Source: Jiangella alba
GTDB lineage: Bacteria; Actinomycetota; Actinomycetes; Jiangellales; Jiangellaceae
DNA length: 64,000 bases
Assembly: GCF_900106035.1 (NCBI RefSeq)
Contig: NZ_FNUC01000004.1
Location: 3,509,722-3,573,721 of the forward strand
Direction of reading: 5' to 3'
In this document: piece after piece, positions 1-8,047 of the stretch
Layout of the letters: every line of letters begins with the position of its first letter
Position numbering within the stretch: the first letter of the stretch is position 1
Notes under the pieces: model-generated
What the model saw: the letters and a program-made list of their open reading frames with translations, nothing else
Databases searched by the model: none
Told to the model about the DNA's origin: nothing
Translations under genes and position numbers: made by a program

Positions 1-709
1 CGGCGACGATCAGCGCGACCGCTCCGGCGTTCGCCCAGGCGCTGCCCTGGAGGGTGCCGAGCCAGGCCTGCGCGATCAGCGTCACCACCCCGCCCGCCGC
101 GAGGGCCGCGACGAGTGCGCCGGCCACCCGCCGCCACACGCCCGTCACCAGGAACGACATGAGGATGCCGACGATCATGCCGCCGAGCACCATCGGCAGT
201 GCGGCCGCGGTGAAGGTGGCGCCGCGCGGGTCGTCGTCGGGCAACGGGACGACGTCCTCGACGGTGGCCGACGTGCTGGCCGGTTCCGCGAGGCCGTCGG
301 CGATGCCGGCCAGCAGTTGCGCGACGACCGGGCCGGCGCCGGACGCGGTCAGCACCCGGGACGGGCCGGAGGGGCCGAGGACGATCGCGCCGTAGACCTC
401 GCGCTCCTCGATGAGCGCGCGAGCGTCGTCGGCGCTCGTGGCCCGGCGCAGGTCCAGCGCGCCGGGCATGGTGTCGTCGAGCTGCTGCTCGAGGCGGTCA
501 GCGGCGGCCGCTGTGCCGACGACGGCGACCGGGACGTCACGGGGCGACGACTCGGCCGGCGGCCAGGCGAACGCCGTCACGAGCACGCCGACGAGCGCGG
601 CGAGGCCGAGCCCGAGGCCGATGGCGCGCCGCCAGCCGGTCGGCGCGGCGGACGACTCGGGCGGCCCGGCCTGGGCGGTGTCGTCGGTGGTGAGCTGGTC
701 GAGTTCCAT
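1..709 (-). CDS. ABC-2/DUF3533-like membrane protein, C-terminus off the left edge
   Basis: The reading frame starts at an ATG at 709 preceded by AAGGAG and runs off the window, giving the first 236 residues. A short acidic N-terminus is followed by a membrane segment at about residues 30-48. An extracytoplasmic domain of about 110 residues follows, then two or three further hydrophobic segments from about residue 165 on. This arrangement (one TM, soluble loop, then a TM cluster) is typical of ABC-2 or YhgE/Pip/DUF3533-like membrane proteins involved in export. No ATPase gene is visible. It starts 15 bases after the stop of the upstream hydrolase on the same strand, so the two are probably cotranscribed. 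The family call is by architecture only. Confidence 0.6.
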   Translation of the reverse strand, partial: MELDQLTTDDTAQAGPPESSAAPTGWRRAIGLGLGLAALVGVLVTAFAWPPAESSPRDVPVAVVGTAAAADRLEQQLDDTMPGALDLRRATSADDARALIEEREVYGAIVLGPSGPSRVLTASGAGPVVAQLLAGIADGLAEPASTSATVEDVVPLPDDDPRGATFTAAALPMVLGGMIVGILMSFLVTGVWRRVAGALVAALAAGGVVTLIAQAWLGTLQGSAWANAGAVALIVA

Positions 710-724
710 GGTGCTCCTTCGGGT

Positions 725-1783
725 TCACGGCCGGGTGCGGCGGATGAAGTCGTCGATGGCGGCTGCCACCTCGTGCGGCTTGTCCTCCTGGAGGAAGTGG
801 TGCGCACCCGTGAGGACGGTGTGCGGCTGGCCGGTGGCGCCGGGAATGCGGCCGCTCAGCTCGTCATGGCGGCCGCCGGTGACGTGGTCGTCCTGGCCGA
901 ACACGCACAGGAACGGCAGGTCCAGCGTCTCCAGCACCTCCCATGCGGCCTCGAACGCGGGCGTGGCCTCGTCGTCAGGGGTCAGCGGGATGAGCACGGC
1001 GAACCGGCGGACGCCGTGCAGGTGACGGTCGTCGGGGAACGGTGCGTCGTAGGCGGCCAGGACCGCCGGATCGAGCGCCGACGTCGTGTAACCCGCGACG
1101 ATGCCGGACACGTTGAGCGGGTTCGTGCGCTGGGTGAACTGCAACCAGGTGGCGAGACCGCGCCAGCCCTCGGCGGGGAGCTCCTCGCGGCCGGTCCGCA
1201 GGCCGGTGTTCATCGCGACGGCCCGGCGGAACCGGCCCGGGTGCTCGGCAAGCAGCCGCAGGCCCAGCGTGCCGCCCCAGTCGTGGCAGACCAGGGTGAC
1301 GTCGCGCAGGTCCAGCCGCTCGATCACGGCCTCGGACAGCCAGTCCATGTGCTGCTGGTAGGTGTACAGGAAGCGGTCCGTCGGCTTGTCGGACTTCCCC
1401 ATGCCGACGAGGTCCAGCGCCACGCACCGGTGCCCTGCCGCGACCAGGGGCGGGATGACGTGGCGGTACAGGTAGCTCCACGACGGGTTGCCGTGCAGCA
1501 GCAGGATCGTCTCTCCGGATGCCCGCACCGGCCACGCCGGCCGTTCGTCCACGTAATGCATCCGGACCTTGGCGCGCGAGCCGTCGCCGAGCCGGAGGCG
1601 CAGGTGGTGCGGCTCGAACGGATAGTCCGGCAGGCCGGTGAAACGGTGGTCGGGCGTCCGGAGCACTCGCGGCCCGGGCGACGGCCTGCCGGCGGTCGCC
1701 GGGAGGGCCGAGGCCGCGCCCAGCGTTCCCGCGGTCAGCGCGGCCGTCCCGGCGAGCAGCCTCCGGCGGTCGATCTCGGTCAT
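725..1783 (-). CDS. Tat-exported alpha/beta hydrolase, haloalkane dehalogenase (HLD-I)-like
   Basis: This 352-residue protein opens with a twin-arginine type signal (DRRRLLAGTAAL, ending near AtAG at 29-32). The mature part has haloalkane dehalogenase features. HGNPSWSYLYR at 97-107 is the oxyanion-hole region. CHDWGG at 166-171 carries the nucleophile Asp168 and the adjacent halide-stabilising Trp169. An acid Asp lies at 298/299 (GQDDHV), and the catalytic His329 is in HHFLQED. An Asp rather than Ser nucleophile excludes an ordinary esterase and fits a dehalogenase or epoxide hydrolase. The HxPxWxxLYR and HFLQED signatures favour the dehalogenase subfamily. The start has a good ribosome site (GAAGGAG). 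Known dehalogenases are usually cytoplasmic, so the export signal is unusual. The substrate is not known. Confidence 0.82.
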   Translation of the reverse strand: MTEIDRRRLLAGTAALTAGTLGAASALPATAGRPSPGPRVLRTPDHRFTGLPDYPFEPHHLRLRLGDGSRAKVRMHYVDERPAWPVRASGETILLLHGNPSWSYLYRHVIPPLVAAGHRCVALDLVGMGKSDKPTDRFLYTYQQHMDWLSEAVIERLDLRDVTLVCHDWGGTLGLRLLAEHPGRFRRAVAMNTGLRTGREELPAEGWRGLATWLQFTQRTNPLNVSGIVAGYTTSALDPAVLAAYDAPFPDDRHLHGVRRFAVLIPLTPDDEATPAFEAAWEVLETLDLPFLCVFGQDDHVTGGRHDELSGRIPGATGQPHTVLTGAHHFLQEDKPHEVAAAIDDFIRRTRP

Positions 1784-1868
1784 GGCGTTCTCCTTCTCGC
1801 GTGAGGTCGATGTCGATGGGGCCGGTCAGCACGTGATCGCGACGGACCGGCCGGCACGACGGTGAGCT

Positions 1869-2738
1869 TCATCGGGGCTGCCGCCCGCGGCCGAAGACAT
1901 CGGCGTGGTCCGCGACCCATTGGGCGAAGGTGAGCGCGGGCCGGCCGAGGATCTTCTCGACGTTGCTCGAGACCGGCTGCGGGGCGCCGGAGAGCCGCCC
2001 GTACCTGGCGATCAGCGCGACGGCGAACGGTTCCGACAGGCCGTGCGCGGTCAGGCGTTCGACGGCTTCATGCGCGGCGAGCTCCTCGAAGCGCACTGGG
2101 CGGCCGAGGACGTCGCCGATGACGCCGACCATCTCAGCGTGGGTGAGCGACCGGGGCCCGGTCAGCTCCACCCGCCGGCCGGCCAGGTCGTCAGTGAGCA
2201 GGGCGTGCGCGGCCACCTCGGCGAGGTCGCGCTCGTGGATCGGCGCTTCGGCGAAGTCCCCGTACGCGTAGCGGACGACGTCGCCGGCGCGCAGCTGGGC
2301 ACCCCACATGGCGATCGTGTTGGCGGCGAAGAAGCCGGCTCGCAGGCTGGTCCACCGCAGCCCGCTGCCGGCCGCGGCCTCCTCGGCTTCGCGGTTGCGG
2401 TCTCCGGCGAATCGCGACGGCTGCTCCGCCGGGTCGTCGTCGACGTTCGTCGCCGAGAGAGCGACGATCCGCCGCACTCCGTGCCGCCGGGCCAGGTCCG
2501 TGAGCTCGGCGGCGGCGTCGCCCACGGCGCGGGGATGGAGGAACAGGGCCGTGACGCGGTCGAGCGCCGCCGCGACGGTGTCCGGCCGGGAGGGGTCGGC
2601 CTCGACGACCTCGATGCCCGAGGGCAGTGCGGCTGACGCCGCGTCACGGCTGACGGCGCGCACCTGCGCGCCGGCGGCGTGCAGCACATCGACCAGCGGT
2701 CGTCCGACCGTCCCGGTCGCTCCGGTCACCACGATCAT
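1869..2738 (-). CDS. NmrA-type NAD(P)-binding atypical SDR
   Basis: The 289-residue protein begins directly with the dinucleotide-binding motif GATGTVGR (residues 6-13). It has the size and single-Rossmann layout of NmrA/HSCARG-like proteins and NAD(P)H-dependent quinone or azo oxidoreductases. No YxxxK catalytic pair is evident, as expected for this atypical SDR group. I chose the start at 2738 because AAAGGAGG sits six bases upstream; a longer open frame to 2786 would run through the operator. It is divergent from the MarR gene and shares a 48-bp palindromic operator with it. It is therefore most likely the target of that regulator, perhaps in redox or electrophile stress. The substrate is not deducible. 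Confidence 0.82.
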   Translation of the reverse strand: MIVVTGATGTVGRPLVDVLHAAGAQVRAVSRDAASAALPSGIEVVEADPSRPDTVAAALDRVTALFLHPRAVGDAAAELTDLARRHGVRRIVALSATNVDDDPAEQPSRFAGDRNREAEEAAAGSGLRWTSLRAGFFAANTIAMWGAQLRAGDVVRYAYGDFAEAPIHERDLAEVAAHALLTDDLAGRRVELTGPRSLTHAEMVGVIGDVLGRPVRFEELAAHEAVERLTAHGLSEPFAVALIARYGRLSGAPQPVSSNVEKILGRPALTFAQWVADHADVFGRGRQPR

Positions 2739-2762
2739 GGTGGCCTCCTTTGCTACTCGACT

Positions 2763-2810
2763 CATATAGTACGGAAACCGTAGCATCTATTTTGAGTTCC
2801 GTATCATATG
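2763..2810. promoter_or_regulatory. Inverted-repeat operator in the nmrA-like/marR divergent region
   Basis: Two 14-base half sites face each other: CATATagTACGGAA at 2763-2776 and TTCCGTAtcATATG at 2797-2810. They match at every position except the central dinucleotide (ag against ga on the other strand). Inside lies a further short palindrome, TACGG-AAA-CCGTA, at 2770-2782. The region is AT-rich compared with its surroundings and lies immediately upstream of the NmrA-like start. This is a strong candidate binding site for the divergently encoded MarR protein, which would control both genes. Confidence 0.75.
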
Positions 2811-2890
2811 AGGCGCATCACAACGGGTTGCGATAATCTTCGAAGCGCAGACGATATGGAGACCGAACCGTTGGGCGAAGGGCGCGGCCG

Positions 2891-3400
2891 ATGACCTCCA
2901 GCACGACCGGCGACGACGCCGACGCCCGCCGTCGGCGGCGCCGATCCGCAGCCGCGATCAGGGAGTCGATGCGTGAGCTGAGTGTCCAGCTGTCGCTGCT
3001 GAATCACCAGATCAGCGCGTCCTTCGATCTCCGCGACGCGGACTTCGACTGCCTCGACGTCATCAAACGGCACGGCCCACTGAGCCCCAGCGCGCTGGCG
3101 CGGCGCACCGGGCTGCACGCCGCCACCCTGACCGGCATCCTCGACCGCCTCGAGCGGGGCGAGTGGATCGCTCGCGAGCGCGACCCGGCCGACCGCCGGG
3201 GCGTCATCGTCCGTGCTCGCCGCGAGCGCAACCCCGAGCTGTTCCGCAAGTTCGCCGGCATGAACGCCGCCATGGACGGCCTGCTCGCCGACTACACCCC
3301 GGAGGAGCTCGAGCTGCTCGCCGACTTCCTGCGACGCACCGCCGACGCCGGCCGCGACGCCACTGACGCGCTCGTCGAGGGCGGACGATCCACCGGGTGA
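2891..3400 (+). CDS. MarR-family transcriptional regulator
   Basis: This 169-residue winged-helix protein has a basic N-terminal tail (RRRRRR, about residues 13-18). The recognition helix region reads SPSALARRTGLHAATLTGILDR (shown here in part: residues about 64-85). A beta wing with the conserved D-x-R core (RDPADRRG) follows, and the C-terminal helices form the dimer interface. These are the classic MarR features. It is divergent from the NmrA-like gene with 152 bases between the starts, which contain an extended inverted repeat. Autoregulation and repression of the neighbour are the natural model. The ligand is unknown. The start is supported only by a weak GAAGGG, so a few residues either way are possible. 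Confidence 0.85.
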   Translation: MTSSTTGDDADARRRRRRSAAAIRESMRELSVQLSLLNHQISASFDLRDADFDCLDVIKRHGPLSPSALARRTGLHAATLTGILDRLERGEWIARERDPADRRGVIVRARRERNPELFRKFAGMNAAMDGLLADYTPEELELLADFLRRTADAGRDATDALVEGGRSTG

Positions 3401-3461
3401 GGGGTGATCGGCCGGCCGGGCCGAGGACGCGCGGGAACCCGCGGGCGGTCATGATGGACTC

Positions 3462-4370
3462 GTGTCCGTACCGCAGTCCGTCGCAGGTGTTGAGCGGGAT
3501 CGTCTGGTGGGGCTGGCGTATCGGCTGCTCGGCACCGTCGCGGACGCCGAGGACGCCGTGCAGGAGGCGTTCGTGCGCTGGTACCGGCTCGACGACCGGG
3601 CGCGGGCGGACGTGGCGAACCCCGTGGGGTGGTTCGCCAAGACGACGAGCCGGGTCTGCCTGGACCTGCTGAAGAGCGCGTCCCGGCGCCACGACCGCTA
3701 CGTCGGCCCGTGGCTGCCCGAGCCGATCCCCGACGACCGCTTCCGCGTCGCGGCGCCGCCCGGGGCGCACGACCCGGCGGAGCATGCGGTCGCGGCGGAG
3801 TCGGTGAGCATGGCGCTGCTGGTCGTGATGGAGTCGATGACGCCGGCCGAGCGGGTCGCGTTCGTGCTGCGCGACGTGTTCGACTACCCCGTCGCGGACA
3901 TCGCGGAGGTGCTCGACCGGTCGCCCGGCGCCGTCCGGCAGCTGGCGTCGTCCGCTCGCGCCCGGATCGGCGCGAGCGGCGCCGAGCCGAGCACCCGCGG
4001 GGCGAGCGCGCGGCTCGCGGAGGCGTTCCGGCGCGCCGCGAACACCGGCGACGTGGCGGCTCTGCTGCGCCTGCTCGCGCCCGGGGTGACGCTGCGCTCC
4101 GACGGCGGCGGCGTCGCTCGGGCCGCGCTGAACCCCGTGCACGGTCCGGACAACGTCGCCCGCTTCGTCGTCGGCGTCCTGGCCCGGCAGGCGCCGGCCG
4201 CGCTCGCGCTCCGGGCGGCCGGAGCCGACGTGGTGCTGACGTTCGAGCGCGGCGGGACGGTCACCGGCGTCCTCGAACTGGTGCCGGAGGCCGGGGTGGT
4301 GCGGGACGTGCTGATCCAGTGGAACCCGCACAAACTGACCCTGTGGCACGGGGACGACGCGCCGACCTGA
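3462..4370 (+). CDS. ECF sigma factor with C-terminal SnoaL-like domain (ECF41/SigJ type)
   Basis: The 302-residue protein has sigma region 2 at about residues 10-75 (AYRLLGTVADAEDAVQEAF is the characteristic stretch). Region 4 lies at about 110-165 (PAERVAFVLRDVF, then an HTH). A SnoaL-like/NTF2-fold extension of about 120 residues follows. The YVGPWLPEP sequence after region 2 and the extension are hallmarks of the ECF41 group. Such factors lack a classical anti-sigma factor and use the C-terminal domain for self-control. The start is GTG. The next gene, 57 bases downstream, encodes an oxidoreductase, which fits the usual ECF41 context of a carboxymuconolactone decarboxylase, oxidoreductase or epimerase target. 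No canonical ECF41 promoter was recognised. Confidence 0.88.
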   Translation: MSVPQSVAGVERDRLVGLAYRLLGTVADAEDAVQEAFVRWYRLDDRARADVANPVGWFAKTTSRVCLDLLKSASRRHDRYVGPWLPEPIPDDRFRVAAPPGAHDPAEHAVAAESVSMALLVVMESMTPAERVAFVLRDVFDYPVADIAEVLDRSPGAVRQLASSARARIGASGAEPSTRGASARLAEAFRRAANTGDVAALLRLLAPGVTLRSDGGGVARAALNPVHGPDNVARFVVGVLARQAPAALALRAAGADVVLTFERGGTVTGVLELVPEAGVVRDVLIQWNPHKLTLWHGDDAPT

Positions 4371-4427
4371 CGCAGCCGGGGTGTGCGTCGTCTACGTGGT
4401 GAACCCGTCGACCAGGAGGACACCACC

Positions 4428-5342
4428 GTGAAGGCCATCACCGTCACCGATCCGGACGCCGGCACCGCCGGCATGACGCTGACCGAGCAGCCCGAACCGC
4501 ACGCGTCGGAGAACGACGTCATCGTCCGCGTCCACGCCTCCGGATTCACCCCGGGCGAGCTGACCTGGTCCGCGACGTGGGTCGACCGGGCCGGCCGGGA
4601 CCGCACCCCGAGCATCCCCGGGCACGAGCTCGCCGGCGTCGTCACCGAACTCGGGCTCGGCACCACCGGCCTCAGTGTCGGGCAGCGCGTGTTCGGCCTC
4701 GCCGACTGGACCCGCAACGGCACCCTCGCCGAGTTCGTGGCCGTCGAGGCCCGCAACCTGGCCCCGCTCTCGGCCGACATCGACTTCGTCACCGCCGCGA
4801 GCCTGCCGATCTCGGGACTCACCGCCTGGCAGGGCCTGTTCGACCACGGCCATCTCCGGTCCGGTGAGCGCGTGCTGGTGCACGGCGCGGCCGGCGGCGT
4901 CGGTTCCGTCGTGACGCAGCTCGCGCGCGAGGCCGGCGCCTACGTCATCGGCACCGGCCGGGCCGCGGACCAGGAGACCGCGCTCGGATTCGGCGCGAAC
5001 GAGTTCCTCGACCTGGACGCCGGCGAACTCGCCGCGGCCGGACCGGTGAACCTCGTGTTCGACGTCATCGGCGGCGACATCGGCGACCGCTCCGTCGACC
5101 TCGTCCGGGCCGGCGGCACGCTCGTCACCATCGCCGGACCGCCCACCCGGCAGCCCGCCGACGGCCGCGGCGTGTTCTTCGTCGTGGAAGCCGACCGCGG
5201 CCAGCTGACGCAGCTCGCCACGCGCGTCCGCGACGGCCGGCTGCGCACCGGCGTCGGCACCGTACGACCGCTCGACGACGCGGTCGCGGCGTTCAACCCC
5301 GCCGAACGCCCCAGGGGCAAGACCATCATCACGCTCGGCTAG
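4428..5342 (+). CDS. NADP-dependent quinone-oxidoreductase-like MDR enzyme
   Basis: A 304-residue medium-chain dehydrogenase/reductase of the zinc-free quinone oxidoreductase type. It has an N-terminal GroES-like domain (GHELAGVV at about 63-70). The nucleotide site is VLVHGAAGGVGSV (about residues 144-156). The final motif, ending in RGKTIITLG, is typical of NADPH:quinone reductases. I place the start at the GTG at 4428 because AGGAGGA lies seven bases upstream; an earlier in-frame ATG lacks such a site. It follows the ECF41-type sigma gene and is the likely target or partner of that factor. It would reduce an electrophilic carbonyl or quinone in the cytoplasm. Its 3' end converges with the M15 peptidase gene five bases away. 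Confidence 0.85.
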   Translation: MKAITVTDPDAGTAGMTLTEQPEPHASENDVIVRVHASGFTPGELTWSATWVDRAGRDRTPSIPGHELAGVVTELGLGTTGLSVGQRVFGLADWTRNGTLAEFVAVEARNLAPLSADIDFVTAASLPISGLTAWQGLFDHGHLRSGERVLVHGAAGGVGSVVTQLAREAGAYVIGTGRAADQETALGFGANEFLDLDAGELAAAGPVNLVFDVIGGDIGDRSVDLVRAGGTLVTIAGPPTRQPADGRGVFFVVEADRGQLTQLATRVRDGRLRTGVGTVRPLDDAVAAFNPAERPRGKTIITLG

Positions 5343-5347
5343 GGCGC

Positions 5348-5953
5348 TCACGACGCGCTGTCGGAGCGCGGCGGCGGGCAGCTGCCGCCGGGCTCCACCG
5401 TCAGCTCGTAGTGCCAGATCTCGTTGGCGAACGTCTGGCACAGGCCGTAGTCGGAGCCGTACCGGCTCATCCAGTACGCGGCGTCGGTCGGCCCGACGTC
5501 CACGGCGTCACCGGTGACGTGCGCGGACTCGTCGGGGGTGGAGACCCAGCGCAGCGCCTCCTCGCGGCTGCCGTGCTCCTCGATCGCCTCGTCGAGCAGC
5601 CGGTTCTGGTAGTCGGTGTCGCGCCAGCCGCTGTTGATCTGGATCGTGATGCCGTCCTCGGCCGCATCGTCGGTGGCGTCCTGCAGGGCGGCGAGCAGGT
5701 CCGGGTCGAGGTTGGAGACGGCCGGCTCGTCGGTGTCGGCGACGGTCACGACCCGGTCGCCGACATCCCCGTCGGCGGCGACGTCGCGGGCGCGCCCGGG
5801 CTCGTCCGGGGCCGCGGGGAGGCCGGGCCGGTCGGGCGTCGTGGGCCGCTCGGACGTCGCGACCTCGGCGGGGTCGCCGCTGCAGGCGGTGACGGCGAGC
5901 AGGCTCGTGATGGCGATCAGGGCGACCCGTGGGCCGGTGCGGAACATCGTCAT
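5348..5953 (-). CDS. M15-family D,D-carboxypeptidase-like lipoprotein
   Basis: This 201-residue protein has a lipoprotein signal ending LLAVTACSG, with the acylated Cys at 24. A low-complexity linker rich in Pro, Asp and Glu follows. The catalytic domain carries the M15B (VanY-type) signatures. These are SGWRDTDYQ (about 108-116), then SAHVTGDAVDVG with the zinc ligands His145 and Asp152, and EIWHYE with Glu178 and His181. It should trim peptidoglycan peptides at the outer face of the membrane. The start is uncertain: a GTG at 5962 and ATGs at 5953 and 5947 are all in frame with no clear ribosome site. I used 5953. It stands alone, convergent with the oxidoreductase and divergent from the kinase. 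Confidence 0.85.
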   Translation of the reverse strand: MTMFRTGPRVALIAITSLLAVTACSGDPAEVATSERPTTPDRPGLPAAPDEPGRARDVAADGDVGDRVVTVADTDEPAVSNLDPDLLAALQDATDDAAEDGITIQINSGWRDTDYQNRLLDEAIEEHGSREEALRWVSTPDESAHVTGDAVDVGPTDAAYWMSRYGSDYGLCQTFANEIWHYELTVEPGGSCPPPRSDSAS

Positions 5954-6071
5954 GATCGGCACGCTACGAACGACCGCGGGGCCGGGGCCTCCGTCGCAGG
6001 TGCCGGTGCGCGGTCCCCGAGGACAGGACTCCTCACCCCGAGGACGAGCCGCCTCGGTACTGTGGCGTCAC

Positions 6072-6971
6072 ATGACCGGCACCCAGATCGAGATCACCGC
6101 GGACCTCGTCCGCGACCTGCTGCGGGCGCAGCATCCCGACCTCGCGGGGCTGGCCATCCGCGAGGTGGCGGGCGGCTGGGGCAACCAGATGTGGCGTCTC
6201 GGCGACGACTTGGTCGTGCGCATGCAGCGGATGGACCCCACCCCGGAGTTGCAGCTCAAGGAGCGGCGATGGCTGCCCGTGCTGGCCCCGCGGCTGCCGC
6301 TCCCGGTGCCGGCCCCGGTGCGGTTCGGCGAACCGTCCGAGCGCTTCCCCAAGCACTGGACCGTCATGACGTGGGTCCGGGGCGAGCCGCTCGACCACGG
6401 CTCGATCAGCCGGGGCGCCCACGCGGCCGGCGCGCTCGCCGCCTTCCTCCGGGCGCTGCACGTGCCGGCGCCCGCTGAGGCGCCGGTGCCGACGGACCGC
6501 GGCGCCCATCCCCGCGACTGCACGGACGGCTTCGAGGGCTTCCTCCAGGCCGTCAGCGGCCTCGACGACATCGCCGCCGACGTCCGAGCCGTCTGGGACG
6601 ACGCCGTCGGGGCCGAGGCGTGGGAGGGCCCGCCGGTGTGGGTGCACGGCGACCTCCATCCCGCGAACGTCGTCGTCTCGGACGGAACGCTCTCGGGCGT
6701 CGTCGACTTCGGCGACCTGTTCGCCGGCGACCCGGCGTGGGACCTCGCCGCCGCGTGGGTGCTGCTGCCCGCGGGCACGGCCGCACGGTTCTTCGACGAG
6801 TACGCGCAGGCCGACGACGCGGCGATCCGGCGCGCCCGCGGGCTGGCCGCGCTGAAGAGCCTCTTCCTCGTGCTCATGGGGCAGAACGGGGACCGCGGTC
6901 TCCCCGGCGGCAAGCCGCACTGGGGGCCCGCGGGCCGGGCGGGCCTCGATCGTGTGCTGAAGGGTGTCTGA
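6072..6971 (+). CDS. Aminoglycoside phosphotransferase (APH)-family kinase
   Basis: The 299-residue protein has the bilobal small-molecule kinase signature. The catalytic loop is VHGDLHPANVVV and the metal-binding motif is VVDFGDLFAGDP. The N-lobe has GGWGNQMWRLG as its nucleotide loop and a VVRM strand where the ATP-contacting Lys usually sits (here Arg). APH-family proteins in actinobacteria phosphorylate aminoglycosides, macrolides, homoserine or unknown alcohols, so resistance should not be assumed. The ATG at 6072 is chosen because the homologous N-terminus begins there. The gene is divergent from the M15 lipoprotein and transcribed alone. The downstream TetR gene is convergent. Confidence 0.82.
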   Translation: MTGTQIEITADLVRDLLRAQHPDLAGLAIREVAGGWGNQMWRLGDDLVVRMQRMDPTPELQLKERRWLPVLAPRLPLPVPAPVRFGEPSERFPKHWTVMTWVRGEPLDHGSISRGAHAAGALAAFLRALHVPAPAEAPVPTDRGAHPRDCTDGFEGFLQAVSGLDDIAADVRAVWDDAVGAEAWEGPPVWVHGDLHPANVVVSDGTLSGVVDFGDLFAGDPAWDLAAAWVLLPAGTAARFFDEYAQADDAAIRRARGLAALKSLFLVLMGQNGDRGLPGGKPHWGPAGRAGLDRVLKGV

Positions 6972-6987
6972 CGCACCCCGCCGGTAG

Positions 6988-7614
6988 CTAGCCGGGATCC
7001 GGCCGCAGCGACCGGGCGATCAGCACGAGTGCGCCCTCGATCGCGTCGTCGGCCGCACCGAGCCGCTTCTGCTCGAGGTAGACCTCGGGCGCGAGCGGGG
7101 CGAGCAGCGCTTCGGAGACGGCCTCGATGTCGGTGCGGCCGGCCTCGCGGACGAGGTGGCGCACGTGGGCTCGCCAGACCTCGTAGGCCCCGGTCTCGAA
7201 CCGCGCCCGGCCGACTTCGCTGGCGAGCAGGAGCGGCGCGTGGTGGCGCAACAACCCGAGCATCGCGCGATAGAACGCGGTGAGCCGGTCGGCCGGATCG
7301 GCGCCTGGGCCGAGCGGTGGCGGCCCCGAGATGATCCCGGCCTGCAGCTCACGCTCGTGCTCGTCCAGCAGCGCCTCGCCGAGCGCCCCGATGGACGCAT
7401 ACCTGCGGTACAGCGTGGCGCGTCCGACCCCGGCGGCCCGGGCGACGTCGTCCATCGTGACGGACCTCGGATCGTGCTGGGCGAAGAGCCGGGCCGCCGC
7501 ATCGAGCACGCGCCGCCGGTTGCGCGCCGCGTCGGCCCGCTCCGGCGGCCGGACGGCGTCGGCCGGGCCGAGCAGATCGCGTGGCGTCACCCGGCCATCG
7601 TAGCAACTGGACAT
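6988..7614 (-). CDS. TetR-family regulator of the adjacent SMR exporter
   Basis: This 208-residue protein has a TetR N-terminal domain: RNRRRVLDAAARLFA, then an HTH in TMDDVARAAGVGRATLYRRY (about residues 52-71). The helical ligand domain follows. The ATG at 7614 lies inside the palindrome shared with the SMR gene. A GTG at 7590 (VTPRD) is an alternative start, which would leave the operator just upstream. A TACGAT hexamer (7602-7597) ends six bases before that GTG, compatible with a leaderless message. Divergence from the small multidrug exporter with a perfect operator between them indicates a dedicated drug or cation-responsive repressor. Confidence 0.85.
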   Translation of the reverse strand: MSSCYDGRVTPRDLLGPADAVRPPERADAARNRRRVLDAAARLFAQHDPRSVTMDDVARAAGVGRATLYRRYASIGALGEALLDEHERELQAGIISGPPPLGPGADPADRLTAFYRAMLGLLRHHAPLLLASEVGRARFETGAYEVWRAHVRHLVREAGRTDIEAVSEALLAPLAPEVYLEQKRLGAADDAIEGALVLIARSLRPDPG

Positions 7615-7626
7615 GGTGTCCAGTTG
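7604..7626. promoter_or_regulatory. Perfect palindromic TetR-type operator overlapping the SMR promoter
   Basis: The arms CAACTGGACA (7604-7613) and TGTCCAGTTG (7617-7626) are perfectly complementary around a 3-bp spacer. On the plus strand, TGGACA at 7608-7613 and TATTGT at 7630-7635 form a -35/-10 pair with 16-bp spacing, so a bound repressor would cover the SMR promoter. The site also overlaps the proposed start of the divergent TetR gene, implying autorepression. Confidence 0.8.
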
Positions 7627-7683
7627 TGTTATTGTCGGTTCCTGAATCCGGACACGGTGACCACTTAGGAGGCGTCGAGGCAC

Positions 7684-8019
7684 ATGAGCGCGTGGTCGTG
7701 GCTCCTGCTGGCGGGGCTGATCGAGATCGCCTTCTCGCAGAGCATCAAGCCGACGGACGGCTTCAGCCGCCCCCTGCCCACGCTGCTCTGCGTCGTCCTC
7801 GGGGCCGCCGCCGTCATGGCGCTGTCGCGGGCCATGCAGGCGGTGTCGGTCGGGACGGCGTACGCGGTGTTCACCGGCATCGGCGCCGTCGGCGCGGTCA
7901 CCCTCGGGGTCCTCGTCAGCCGCGACCCGCTGACGCCGGGGCGGCTCGCCGGTCTCGCCCTGATCATCGGCGGCGTGCTGCTCTGCCACGTCACCGAGCC
8001 CGCGGTGAGCGGATCGTGA
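7684..8019 (+). CDS. Small multidrug resistance (SMR) family transporter, Gdx/SugE-like
   Basis: A 111-residue, four-helix membrane protein of exactly SMR length. The essential membrane-embedded Glu is present in the first helix (GLIEIAF, Glu14). GFSR at about 27-30 and VGTAYAVFTGIGAVGAV (about 56-72) resemble the SugE/Gdx branch, which exports guanidinium-type cations, more than the EmrE branch. SMR proteins act as antiparallel dimers exchanging protons for cations. Only one subunit gene is present, implying a homodimer. AGGAGG lies 11 bases before the ATG. It is controlled by the divergent TetR through the palindrome at 7604-7626. The substrate class is an inference from the sequence branch. 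Confidence 0.85.
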   Translation: MSAWSWLLLAGLIEIAFSQSIKPTDGFSRPLPTLLCVVLGAAAVMALSRAMQAVSVGTAYAVFTGIGAVGAVTLGVLVSRDPLTPGRLAGLALIIGGVLLCHVTEPAVSGS

Positions 8020-8047
8020 ACCGGCCGGCCCCGCCCGGCCGCTCTCG

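Noticed and set aside
6072-6971. Antibiotic-resistance call for the APH-family gene
   Set aside because: The family is broad, the ATP-contacting Lys is replaced, and there is no resistance context.
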